Shown here in pieces: positions 1 through 21,280 of a stretch of 64,000 bases of DNA. Location: NCBI GenBank assembly GCA_030142905.1, contig JASJOG010000123.1, positions 721,001-785,000 on the forward strand. Reading direction: 5' to 3'. The stretch comes from Heliopora coerulea (Eukaryota; Cnidaria; Anthozoa; Scleralcyonacea; Helioporidae). Numbering within the stretch: the first letter of the stretch is position 1; every line of letters starts with the position of its first letter. The notes beneath the pieces were generated by a model. The model worked only from the letters and a program-made list of their open reading frames with translations. It had not been told where the DNA came from and did no database searches. The translations under genes were made by a program, and so were the position numbers.

Positions 1-1057
1 GGAGTTTTCGCCAAGTAAAGAGGTGCCTCAACACATTCGGCATTCATTTAATGATTGTTGCTCATCGGATCATGTGATTGTCAAAGTAAAGATCCGAGAC
101 CACTCGTAAATTAAACACACGGCATAATACGTATGTCAAAATCTTCATAGAACGTCGCCCTTCCAAACTACTAAGGGCTTATTTACACAATTCGACTGCC
201 ATATACGATTCAGTCATAAAAGTCTTCTTGACCAACTGCAACATTCCCGAGGGAATAGTAAGCAGGAATTGTGCTTTTATGACTTAATCGCATACGCCAA
301 AGTGAAGAAATGTGTACGACAACCATATCGTGTGGATAGGCCTTAAGACGTTCTACATACGTTTGATAACGCATTCGACCGCTGAGCACGTGATCCCAGC
401 GAAATGAAACGGCGACGTCTAGATTACATTCCGAACCTCGTTCGCTCATTTCCGTTATTTAAAAACCAGCTAGGCAGCCACAAGACGTTGCCAGCAAAGT
501 GAGTACTGACCTTTTAATGGTCAGTGAACAAAAAATTCAATTTTGTATTATTGACTTTCATCACAGTTAAAATGACTGTTAGGTAACCCTAGACTTAGAG
601 GATCATTATTGCCAAAAATAGGTAACCACTCGACGGCTGCCAACAGAAATACTTTTGTCGGAAAGTCGAAAAATTGAATAAGTTGGAACATTTTTATAGT
701 GCGAAAGCATAGTCAACGGACGTTCTTAGTTGTATCTCCTTGTTCAGTCTTACGCAGAATCACTGCGTAACGCAGTAGGTACTTGGAATAATTAAGCAAC
801 CAGCCAATGGAAACGTTCAAGCTCAGTCTCTCAACCGTTCTCTGTGGACATTAATTACCATAAACTAAACGTTTGTACCCTTTTGGGACCATACCAGCGT
901 AGGTCGGAACATTATCATCTTTAATTGCTAGCAGCTTTGAAGTTAGACGAGTTTACACATACTTCCATTGACTTGTGATTTTGATAGCTCTTGTGGTGTT
1001 GCTAAACAGATTTAGTTAGTTTAATGTTGTTTATTAAAAGAATGTCTCTCTTTTCAG
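1..1057 (+). other. ARMC8 intron, no coding exon seen
   Basis: This stretch precedes the first ARMC8 exon in the window and ends in a good acceptor (pyrimidines then CAG at 1055-1057). I see no exon on either strand. It holds a dispersed repeat at about 171-350. The 79-codon minus-strand reading frame at 210-449 lies inside that repeat and resembles no protein I know. Confidence 0.6.
171..350. repeat. Dispersed repeat family A, copy 1
   Basis: About 180 bp recognisably shared with 39962-40142. Common landmarks in order are a tatacgattcagtcataa-like segment, aagtcttc, gcaacattc-cgag, agcaag/aagcag, taattgtgct, ttatgac, a cgcatacgccaaagtga-like segment, and catatcgtgtggataggcctta at the end. 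A weaker fragment with the same end motif is at about 1700-1755. It is probably an old MITE; no transposase is seen. Confidence 0.55.
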
Positions 1058-4687
<3,630 letters not shown>

Positions 4688-4796
4688 CCACGAGCAATCA
4701 GTACTGAAACAACCGTTATGGAGAAGAGAACTTGAACAATTTATACTTTTTTTTGATATGTACTATCATAGATAGCTTGCTTTTTGTTAAACGTGG

Positions 4797-4802
4797 AATA
4801 AA
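4797..4802 (+). other. Poly(A) signal of ARMC8
   Basis: A canonical AATAAA 110 bases after the ARMC8 stop, followed by a T-rich stretch. It gives a 3' UTR of about 130 bases. Confidence 0.75.
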
Positions 4803-4829
4803 GTTTTTGCTATTTAACGTAAAGGTAAT

Positions 4830-5919
4830 TTCGAGCTATTTGGAACACATACATATCCATGCAGTTCCCAAATCAATTTGGTTTCATTTTTGACTTTCAC
4901 TAGCTATTCCCTCGTGCTTTTTGTGCTCTTATCTTCAGCTGTAACAGTTTGTGTTTTCTTCCTCGAAAACTAAGCACTTTTGGTTAAAAAGATGAGTCGT
5001 GCCAATTCTCCATAAAGTAAGGATTAACTGTCCAAAACTTTACGATAATTCATGAGGGAAACAAAGGGAAATCCAACCGAGACGTGTTTTAATACCACAA
5101 ACAAACACTTCCATAAATCAGGCAAACTTTCACTATGATTTACTTCTCAAATAATTGGGACCTTAAGATCTACAACATCAACTTCAAGGACACATCCCTC
5201 GAAACAAAAAGATTTTTCGTGCAAAACAAAGAGAATGAATAATTCTTAGTCTCCAGGGCATTCTCAACACCGTCGTTCTGCATACAACGTCACCAGGACT
5301 TTTTTCACGTCCTAAGTAAGACGTCAGCTCGCGGAGTAAAAAAAGCTGTTTGTTAAGATCGAACTCAGCCCGAGACTACAGTCGTTTTAGGAGAACTGAA
5401 GCGTTTTAGAAGTCATAAAACAAGCCACAAGTATCAAGCACGGCGAGCACTGAAGCGTTTTAGGAGTCATAAAACAAGCCGTAAGTATGAAGCACGGCGG
5501 TCAATAAACCGTGGTTTCTTTAAATGCCGAAATTTCAAAGGACGTCGTTTAAGTTGACGTCGTAGATCTTAAGCCCGTTTTACACCAAACGAATTTTGTC
5601 GCGCGAATCGGCTTTTGGTTGTTTAAATGAAATAGATCCATCATTAGTGTCAGCCGAAAGCTCAAGAGACAAAAGAAAAAGTCGCTTCGCGCGAAGAAAT
5701 TCGTCAAGTGGAAAACGGTCTTAAAGGTCCCTTATACTTCATTTGAGGCGTATCACTCGCAAGCGCGTTTGGCGTAATATGAAGCATGAGTGACAATGTT
5801 TGAGCCAAAGAACGTTTGAAAAACGAGACGCAGTTGTTTAAAGGCTCTTCTTGGTGTTTGATCTCACGGTCAAGCACTAGAACAGATGTTTGATATAGCT
5901 TCTTAAACGAATCAATATT
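4830..5919. other. Intergenic, no gene seen
   Basis: Between the ARMC8 3' end and the first MITE cluster. It is AT-rich with stops in all frames. The only structure noted is the 54-bp tandem duplication at 5395-5504. Confidence 0.5.
5395..5504. repeat. Tandem duplication, 54-bp unit, two copies
   Basis: The segment starting actgaagcgttttag is followed 54 bases later by a near-identical copy. It differs at a few positions (tagaagtc/taggagtc; ccacaag/ccgtaag; tatcaag/tatgaag). Both copies end aagcacggcg. Confidence 0.85.
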
Positions 5920-6160
5920 TTAGACTGAAATTGATGTAGCAGAAGTTGGCATAATTTGTGCCAGTTTGATCTTGGAATCAGAGCACGTCTCTATCTGATC
6001 TGGCTTCGCTTTTCCTTTATATAGACCCACGAGTTCGAAAAGGTATTCTGCCAACACCTCGAGGAGTGTTTCAAATAATCGTTTGCCCTTGTTTTTTAAA
6101 AGATCTCCTCCATGTTTGATCACAGATTCGCCAACTCTTAAACCCTTCAACACCCAGTGT
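5920..6160 (-). other. Coding-like open frame, unassigned
   Basis: A minus-strand open frame of about 78 codons ending TAA near 5920. The predicted residues look protein-like (GKRLFETLLEVLAEYLFELV then a polar tail ending TSATSISV) instead of low-complexity. It could be a terminal exon: an AG acceptor (ATATGTAG) precedes it at about 6163. I do not recognise it, there is no supporting partner exon, and it may be part of an old repeat. Confidence 0.2.
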
Positions 6161-6239
6161 CCTACATATCGGACACCTCAAGAATAAATGACCAAGCAAA
6201 GTAAAACAGAGAATAAAAGAAGTAAAAACTTCAGGAATT

Positions 6240-6485
6240 AAGCTTGGTTTACACGAGCGACATAAGCATAAGGACAAGATCAATACGAACACAAAGCATG
6301 ATACCTCCTCTGGGACTTGCGAAGATAAAACAAGAATTTTTCTTTGTTTCGTCTTTCATTCCGCATTTGGCTTTTGCTTGGATTACGATCTTAGCACGAT
6401 CCTTACGTCGCAGGCTTGACTTCATTCCTGTTTTACCTTTTGTTTTTTTTCCTTTTGCTTATGCTCACGTGTAAACCAGGCCTTA
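6240..6485. mobile_element. PIF/Harbinger-like MITE, copy 1
   Basis: About 245 bp, no coding capacity. The left end aagcttggtttacacgagcg and the right end cacgtgtaaaccaggcctta are inverted repeats, with cataagcataagg and ccttttgcttatg just inside. The centre holds the shared segment gataaaacaagaatttttc. The flanks suggest a TTA target duplication (see 9551-9816). Confidence 0.7.
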
Positions 6486-6544
6486 AGGGTTAACCCTTTT
6501 ATGCGTACGGTGAGTTAGTTGGTCACCAGAGTCAGGATTCGAAT

Positions 6545-6784
6545 TAAGCCTGGTTCCAAGAACGAAACAAAAGATGAGACAAAGAAAGCATTCCTAAGGG
6601 GCGACGCAAGCATACGCACAAATGCATGAAATTATCGCAAGCACAAGCAAGAAGAGCTGGACAAAAGAGAAAACAAAGGTTCTTTTGTCTCGTCTTTGCG
6701 CATGCGGTTGTTTTGCCCAGGTTCACACGTAAATTTTGTTTGTGTTTGCGCTTGCATTTGCTTCACTCGTGTGAACCAGCCTTT
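6545..6784. mobile_element. PIF/Harbinger-like MITE, diverged copy 2
   Basis: About 240 bp between aagcctggttcc and gtgtgaaccagcctt. It has the same inverted ends as the neighbouring copy, but the inside has diverged and holds an extra gttcacacgt motif at 6721. It sits 60 bp from copy 1. No transposase is seen. Confidence 0.6.
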
Positions 6785-6879
6785 CGGATTCCCAACAACA
6801 AAAACTCATTTGTTTTCTAAATATATATATGACCGCTTCGTACCGGCGTCTGCAGCAAACCCCAAACCCCAACTCTAAT

Positions 6880-7860
6880 ATCCGAATCCAACTCAGGTTC
6901 TTGCCGTCCTCCCGTACGAATGTCATACGACAAATTACAACAAAAGATCCACTGAAATAACGAAAAAACCTCAAAAGAGAACAAAGAACAAAAACGGGAA
7001 AAAATCATGCATGTAAAGGTTAATAATTTACACGGAAAACACAAAACAGAACCATACCATGTGTTTGGACACTTCAATCACGTACACGCTCGTACACATT
7101 GAGCCAACTTTCACCAGGGTTTTCTCCTTAAATTTTTGTTCGTTTGAGAAGATATTGAACACTCGTGCGAATGTTTGACCCTGAACTCAAACATCTCGAA
7201 GAGCGTATGAAAAACCTCGGCTGCGCCTCGGTTTCAAAACTCACATGCTCTTCTCGGTGTTTGATCTATTAAATCGCGCAGTTAACTTTGGCAGACTTCA
7301 TACTTCGCCATTCGAAGATGAAGTTCTTCGGCTTTTGAACAACAGGGCATTGATATTTCGCATTCTTACAAGGATGGGTCAATAAATTTCTTCAATAGAC
7401 ATACGTAGTGACAAGCAAACGTCTAAATCCAAAAGCAGGCACTTAAAGTGAGATGTACAACCATTCATTGACGGCATCTCATGCTGCCGTAAGTCATGAA
7501 GAGTTCCTTTGTTGGTTTTTAATGTGACTGTCACATGGAGGTGCATTCGACAACCAAAACGACTCCGCGAAGATTGTACTAAATGAGAAATTGTGCTCGG
7601 TATTTCACCCTACCATAAATACACACAAGGGACAAAAACGAACCTAAGCCTATAAAGTATTAACAACTGTTTTCACTAACCGTGTATTAGCTATTGTATG
7701 GTCATTTAAATGCATTTATCCAACTACAGCATTCGGTGTCACCGACAGTTTCAACTCTCTAAAACACTGCTTCATACATACAATGGTTTTTGTACTGATT
7801 TGGACGACTGGCAGCGCTTTTGTGACACCAGTCCAAAGTACATTGTGATGCGAACTTAAA
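6880..7860. other. Intergenic, no gene seen
   Basis: No spliceable exon or tRNA recognised. Short minus-strand frames at 6723-7077 overlap each other and the MITE edge and have no family likeness. Confidence 0.45.
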
Positions 7861-8075
7861 AATGGCCACGTTGTAGAAGAACGTCCACGCTCCGACGATC
7901 AGCAGAGCGGATAATCAATGACAATACCTTTTCCCAAGAGCGTTTCCACCGCAACAGGGAAGCATTTTCACCACAACTGGCGAATAATCGTGATGACGTC
8001 GAAACTACTAATGACGGTTTCGAAAGCTTCTTGACCGGTCTTTCCGTCTGCACTAACCAACAGATGAATTGCTAG
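7860..8075 (+). other. Possible exon-like open frame, unassigned
   Basis: A plus-strand frame stays open for about 71 codons, from just after a TAA to a TAG at 8073. Composition is mixed (Arg/Asp/Asn/Ser rich, with NDNTFSQERFHRNRE). The opposite strand is open too (7856-8053), which weakens the case. No homology recognised and no start context. Confidence 0.12.
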
Positions 8076-8079
8076 AAGC

Positions 8080-8850
8080 TATTAGCGAGATTTATACATT
8101 TGGAAAAAACTAATTCATACGCGAATTAGAAAGTTAACCAAGCGCTACAAGTGTGCGATTGTATTTAGTGGAATCCCGGATCAGCTTCTTCTGTTAAATA
8201 CGGCTCACAAGGTGTACCGATTGTACACGAGTCTTCCGAAAAACAAATTCATATACCGGTATAGAGTACCGGCTAACTATAGGGACTAGCGGAATGTCTG
8301 CTTGAGGTCAAACATTGCTCAAAAAAATTATCGCATAATTAAACGTTTTCATCGGTCAGGGAATTCACCCTTAACAAGGCATTGTATCAGGTTTGCAACG
8401 AGTTCGCCCCAAATCCGCCTTTACCTGCAAAGATAATGCGAAAATTTTTTGTCGTGTTCGGTGACACTTAGGATTCATACACCGATTTAATCTACTTCAT
8501 TTCTGTCCCAGAACGCGCCCTCATTTGATAGGGCTCCTACATTCGTTCCTATCTGGAACTGACTTTGTTTTTGATAAAGATGTCAATTGCTTGGATTCCT
8601 GAGAGATGAGTTCAAGCTTGGCTGTTTCCCATTTTTGTCATAGTGAGGTATAAATACCTACCGCAACAGCAGGTTTGTAACCGAGCCACCAAATCTTGCG
8701 TCAGAGTCCCAGTCATCACCTTTGAAGTCCGAGACACCACTCCTTTCCTCCGAATTCCAAGTCCGAATCTTAAGTCTTGAGTGAATTTATTCTATGTTCA
8801 CAAAAATGTCCCTGGTGTTAACATAACAATTATCAAGTATGGGGCTGATT
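8080..8850. other. Intergenic, nothing recognised
   Basis: No exon, tRNA or clear repeat recognised in this stretch. Confidence 0.4.
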
Positions 8851-8854
8851 ATAG

Positions 8855-9230
8855 TGAGACCGGCACGAATTCAGACCGCTACCAAAGTGAAAATTTTCCG
8901 AAGTGTTTTCATGAGACCGGAATGAAACTAAAGCCATGTTCTTGCAAACATTTCAGACTGCATTCCGAGTTTTTGTTGCCAGCAACAATGTTTTACTTGT
9001 TCTTTGCCTTATCAAGGGTTGATCTGAGTAAATTTTGCGTTTTCACGAAGAAAATTACGTACCGGTTCTAGTTCGAATCGGTCTGAATTTATTCCTGTCG
9101 GTCCAGCACTCGAAATGAGTGAGACCGGTCCGAGCTTAATTTTCGAACCGGTCTCATGTAAACAAGAACAAGGATTTGTATGGGGAGCGGTCTCAAGTCG
9201 TCCCGGCCTGACTTCGTACCAGTCTCATGT
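8855..9230. repeat. ACCGGTCTC-motif cluster, probable MITE
   Basis: At least nine variants of GAGACCGGT or its complement occur here (near 8857, 8911, 9059, 9075, 9098, 9121, 9146, 9186 and 9217), in both orientations. Two later ones are each followed by catgtaa (near 9153 and 9223). The two frames crossing it (8781-9071, 9115-9303) have no family likeness. I read it as nested or tandem copies of an inverted-repeat element. Confidence 0.5.
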
Positions 9231-9550
9231 AATCAGCCTCCATGTTATTGTGAAGAAGACACTGTTTCTTCCAAGTGACCTCCTCCAGGCTCGAAACTGC
9301 TAAAGTTGCCTGACGCCAGTCAGGCCCGAACCCGTGTCGGTGTGAGACGGCACATGATCAAATGAATCAAAAGAATATAGGAAGTGGTTGCTGTTGCCAA
9401 AGTGGTAGTCGACGCGTCTTTTAGCTCGATCTCGGCTTCTGTAACCACTGGAAGGCTGACTGCCAATCAAACAAACAGTGAAGCCAAAAATGGCGAACTT
9501 CTGGACTTTAGTTTCAATCTCCTATACCAAATAATCTAGGGCATCAATCT

Positions 9551-9816
9551 TTAGCCTGGTTCGCAAGAGCGACGTAAGCATAATGACAAGATCAAAACGA
9601 AAACAAAGCGTGATATATCCTCAGGGACTTGCAAAGATAAAACAAGAATTTTTCTTTGTTTCGTCTTTTGTTCGGCTCTTGGCTTATGCTTGGACTATGA
9701 TATTATGCTTATGCTTACGACGATCGTTATGTCGCAGGCTTGACTTCATTCCTTTGTTTTGCCTTTTCTTTTGTCCTTATGCTTATGCTTATGCTTACGT
9801 GTGAACCAGGCTTAAG
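9551..9816. mobile_element. PIF/Harbinger-like MITE, copy 3 (best ends)
   Basis: 266 bp including the flanking TTA on each side. Left end TTA-GCCTGGTTCGCAAGAGCG, right end CTTACGTGTGAACCAGGC-TTA. Inside are the same gataaaacaagaatttttct and ggcttgacttcattcct segments as copy 1, and a short ttatgc tandem run near the right end. A 3-bp TTA duplication is usual for PIF/Harbinger elements; assignment is by ends only. Confidence 0.75.
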
Positions 9817-9829
9817 CCTCTCCGTGGCC

Positions 9830-12027
9830 TTAAACGCCAAATTGTCCTTCCTACGGCTTCATCGACGTATCTTGCCAGAAAAAAGTGACAAATTTCTATT
9901 ATTCCAAAGGACATGGTCACGAATAGGTACTTCACGATGAGAAGGATGAAATGTGCGCACGCGAGTTGAATAACCTGTCCAAAATACGATTTCAGTGAGT
10001 AAATATGATGCTGCGTTTTTTGCTTTTGAACTGAGCTTTTCAAATCAAGTAATTTTGCAATTTTTTTTTCCGAGTTTCGGCTATAGTTCTCTTGGAAGTA
10101 CCTCTGTTAAAGCTTCTTGAAACGTTTGATTTTTTTAATGTTTAAAGTAATTAAAAACAGTTTCTAATTCAGCGATCGAGACGTCCAACTGAAGATCAGA
10201 TTTAAGCAGCGCTAATGTCATCAAGAGCAAAATCTTGAATTGATGTAGGATTTTGAATGTAGAAGTCAAGGTGAGATGATGGTTAAATACTGACTTAAGT
10301 ACTCGTTAAAATCCCCGCTAAATCGTTAAAATCTTCGAAAAAAAACGCTAGCCTCTTAATACTATTGGTATTGCAATTTTTTAAGAAACACGAATAGAAA
10401 AATCCCACCGTCAAATACGCCGCACATTTCGCAGAGGCAAAATTCATCTCAAACTTTAACAAGTAAGTAACAAAAACTGTTATGAAAATGTTTTTATTAA
10501 GATGACAATTTTTTTACAAAGATGCCACGTTCTTTCTTGACCAGCTTAACGTGAAAAACAATGTTAGGCTTTATTTGACAGACTCTAAGATTCGAACAAA
10601 ACTTTATCTTCATCATATGGAATCAACAATACATTTCTTTGCTGTTTTCGAAACGCCGCGGAGTAAATCGATCCATTTGTGTTGATTTTAATTTTAATTG
10701 GAGTTGAAATGTGAGTCAGTCAGTAAACGGTAGACGCGACGCAAGGTTCAGAGCCACGCCAGTGAGCTAAAAATACTTCTAACGCAGAAAAACGTATGCC
10801 TACACTCGCCGAATTATCAACCTAATAACAGTTATAAAACGGCTGTCGTTTGTACTAGAAGTAATAATTGCGTGCGTTTTCCTATGAATTCAAATAAAAA
10901 CATTCTCCTCATTATCTAGACCAGCACCAATTTGACTTTATCCCGTCGCAAGAAAGCAGCTGAGTCCGCAGTGAAAAGAGCGAGCAACGCATCAAAAATC
11001 CTTCTGCAGAAAATGAATGACTAGTAGGAAGGAGTGTGATCATGTCTCTTGTTGCACGACCGTCTGGTAAAACAAAGTTATTGTTTCATTGGCTATAACT
11101 TGACACGTCACCAGTGGAAAAATTCGCCGGTGAATTTTTGTGCGCAGCGCCAAACGTCCTTTCCACAACAGTTAGGACCCAGTCCACGCCATACTGCACC
11201 TCGAGCACGTCTCACCTGAAGTGAAGGACTTTTGGGAAGAAGTCTAGTCATTATCCTAACGACCAACTTAACTTGACCTAATCTCTTCCTTCTTATATTT
11301 AATCCTACAAAGCAAAAACCGTCCGACAATGTCGCATTATAGCACTTGCCTGTGTTTGAAGAATTGTTTTTAAACTTGGGCACCTACTGTACAGGAGAAG
11401 TTTCACGTATAAATAGCTCTAGTAACTCAGTATTTTAGAATCATAACACCTCATAATCCATTATAGGCATTCTGGGAAGACTTCTGCTTCAGGAGCTTTA
11501 TAACAGCTAGTAATAAAAACAAAAACAATATGGTTGGTGTCACGAGCAAAATTTTTTCAAATTTCAATAAAGGCATTGAAATCAGGAGTACATGGCTGAG
11601 CTTGTTCTCTGGTCAGTACGCAAATTGATGCGTGCTGATTGGCTGTCCAGCAGTGCAAAAAGGTTTTTCGACCAAACCAGGAAATTTTTGGTGGGAAAAT
11701 TTCCGAGTTGATTTGAAGACAAACCAATCAGATTTGGGTAGGTTTTGAAAAAAGATTAACCACAGCGAACTGCTAACGACGCAGTTAAATATTTTCAACT
11801 ATGATTTTAAGGAGAAAGCTAGTTGAACAGACAAAAAAACAAACAAAAATAACAAGTTATAAGTAAAAACAAGCCAGCAAGCCTAAACCACTACCTTGCA
11901 ACACTAAAAGAGGTATTAAAGTGATACAGGAAGTAATCTAGATTCATATCATAAATTTCTCATTAATCTAGTCTGTTCGGACTGGATGGGAAAATGTTTG
12001 GCTTCAGTTTTTGCTTTTGCACAGACC
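9830..12027. other. Intergenic between ARMC8 and DNAJB11
   Basis: About 2.2 kb with no recognised gene. One segment (10920-11024) looks like a small terminal exon on the plus strand and is listed separately. The DNAJB11 3' UTR should lie somewhere at the right side of this stretch. Confidence 0.4.
10920..11024 (+). other. Possible terminal exon, unassigned gene
   Basis: A pyrimidine-containing stretch and TAG acceptor (10917-10919) precede 34 open codons and a TAG at 11022. The peptide is basic and helix-like (SRRKKAAESAVKRASNASKI, then LLQKMND). I find no upstream partner exon, and 34 open codons can occur by chance. Confidence 0.15.
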
Positions 12028-12047
12028 TCACTCCCTTGTCGTTCGAT
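12028..12047 (-). other. Candidate last coding exon of DNAJB11
   Basis: The first acceptor after exon 8 that fits the phase: an eight-T run then ACAG, followed by AT, five codons and TGA. It would end the protein DRTTRE after the EEKE of exon 8. That is much shorter than the usual conserved ending of about 15 residues, so it may be wrong. No better candidate was seen between 9.8 and 12.1 kb. Confidence 0.25.
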
Positions 12048-12160
12048 CTGTAAAAAAAACCTCAGGCAACTACTTTCTCGTGCGGACCATACACTCGGTT
12101 ATTAAGTAAATCATTATACAGATATCCAACTGCAGCACATAAACGTTAGTATACTATTAC

Positions 12161-19212
<7,052 letters not shown>

Positions 19213-19257
19213 TTTCCTACCGGCGTGTTGAAGAGAAAGGACACGACGCCAAACTGA

Positions 19258-19262
19258 CCAAT
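19258..19262 (-). promoter_or_regulatory. CCAAT box in DNAJB11 promoter
   Basis: ATTGG on the gene's sense strand (CCAAT on plus), 46 bases upstream of the ATG at 19212. ERdj3 genes are usually induced by ER stress through a CCAAT-N9-CCACG element. The full element is not present here, so only a CCAAT box can be claimed. Confidence 0.35.
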
Positions 19263-21077
19263 CACAGAGTTGCACCTGTCAAGGTTCTAAAGTACGCGAG
19301 GTAAAGATGCCGGTGGATAGTTTGTCAATGTCTATTTTCGTCGTAGCTGAACCAAAAAATCCTCCAAATTACGAAGTGCCACAAGCTCACAATGGAAATG
19401 GAGATGAATGAAGTCCAATGGATTTTCAGTTTTCGAAACGCTAAGTGCGAAGGTAACGTAGTTTGAAATCTTAATGCTGCTTTATTCGAGAAGGCACAGA
19501 CACCCTCGTAATCAAACTGTTTGGTCCAAACGCTAGGCAACGAGAACAGAAACAACTGCAATATTCCAAAACCACCCATCTCAGTCCCGTAGGAAGATGT
19601 TTCAAGTCAGAGAAGAGCTGAAAAATATCTAGGGAGAATCGGGGGATGATACCCCGGAAAATTTTGAAATCGGGAGTCTCGGAAGTGGGATTGATATAGG
19701 ATTGAGTGTGGCGCTGATATCAAGTAATTAGGGGGTCTGAGCCCCCCCCCCTCCTCCTCCTGCTGTTAAGGGAGTGCCACCATTCAACGCTCCCGCCGCA
19801 GCTTATATGCTGGGTCCGTAGGTGGATGCATGAAAACTTTGTTTAAAACCCTGAAAAATTCCACTGAAAACCGCACATATAGGAACAAACAACGAATCCT
19901 ATCCATAACGAAAACTAGTGCCCAAACAGCAACCGCTTTTCCACATTGACATCCATTCTTCAGTATGGGGAATCGAGACAATATGGATCCGCTACTTTGA
20001 TCATGTGATCGCTTACTAGTTTCTTATTAGCAGTTTTAATTATTGCATCAGCGCTAGTCGCACACCTTTGCGACAACGCACAATCGAATGCAATTCAGTG
20101 CTACGAAGTGAAACTGGTTTGATTGCGCGACTTTTTTGCTGGTAATAAAAATCTCAAAACAGGTTGCCGCACACAACGCAACACGATGCGATTGCGTAGG
20201 ATTCCCAGTGAACGCAAGCGAAATCTCACTTTGCCCTCCAAGTGTGTGGCGGGCTTACGCCCCGTATTTGGGTCTGTTGGTACGATACGATTGTCGTATA
20301 CAATTGCTCGTTCTGATGCATCCGATTAACTCTCTGGAGTCCTCAGGATTTATTGCTACATTAATGAGTGAATCGAAAACAGGAATTGTGCCCTTCCGAC
20401 AAAACTACACACCCCAGGACAAACGATCGTGTAAGTCAATCGTATCCTGCAAATGGGCTGTAACACGTTCTTGTTCATCCTCATCCTCATCATCAACATC
20501 CTCCTCTTCCTCCTCTTCATCATCATGGGCGCAACGAGGGGGGAGTCGGGGAGGGTGGTCGCCTCCCTTTTCGGGGAGCGTGTGGAATTTTTTGGATGTC
20601 CACCGTCAGTTTTAAATGTCCTGAGCTGCCCAGAAGTAACTTCTACTTTTTCCGCCGCCTTTGACTGCGGATGTTGTTACTATAAACTAAACGTATACTT
20701 AACATAGTTTACTATGTATGTTGTTATTGTTACGAGCAGGGGGGTTCTTGACCGAAAAACGGCCTCCCTTTTCAAATTCCTGGTTGCGCCCTTGATCACC
20801 ATCATCATCAGTCTTCATTTATACAAGGTATCACTTCATTGGCAAATGCTCTTCTAGTGGGCCATATACAAATATTAATACTAATAAAATAGCTATAATG
20901 CAATAATACGATATTAATACGAATATAATAACTACAATACAATATTCGAGGCCAGTTCGAGCTTTACATAAGGCGCGTTCTAATTTTCTCTCATACATGC
21001 TCCGAATGAACAATTTAAATCAATGAACGGCCGACAACTGCCTTCATCATTATTAATATATAGTGGCTTCCGCTTAG

Positions 21078-21280
21078 GTAGCACATATATGTCGAACTTG
21101 CACCTTGGCTCACCATCTGAGTCTCGGTAGCTCAATGGTTAGAGCGTCTCACCGGTCATCATCAGGTTGCAGGTTCGATCCCCGTCTGGGGCTCAGAAAT
21201 CATTTTCTGAGTACAGAGCTTGAAGATCATTCATCTATCTTAAGATATATCCAAGCTCTCAAATTTCTAAAATCAAAAAA
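21078..21280 (+). mobile_element. tRNA-derived SINE family 1, full copy
   Basis: Starts near taggtagcacatatatgtcgaacttgcac. The tRNA-like head has A box TAGCTCAATGG at 21128 and a perfect B box GGTTCGATCCC at 21172-21182. The body has a short hairpin (ctcagaaatcattttctgag) and the tail ends aaatttctaaaatc with an A-rich end. It is the best template for the family in this window. Clover-leaf folding is poor, so it is not a working tRNA gene. Confidence 0.85.

Noticed and set aside
19213..19300. ER stress response element upstream of DNAJB11
   Set aside because: A CCAAT box is present but CCACG is not found nine bases after it, so the full element is not supported.
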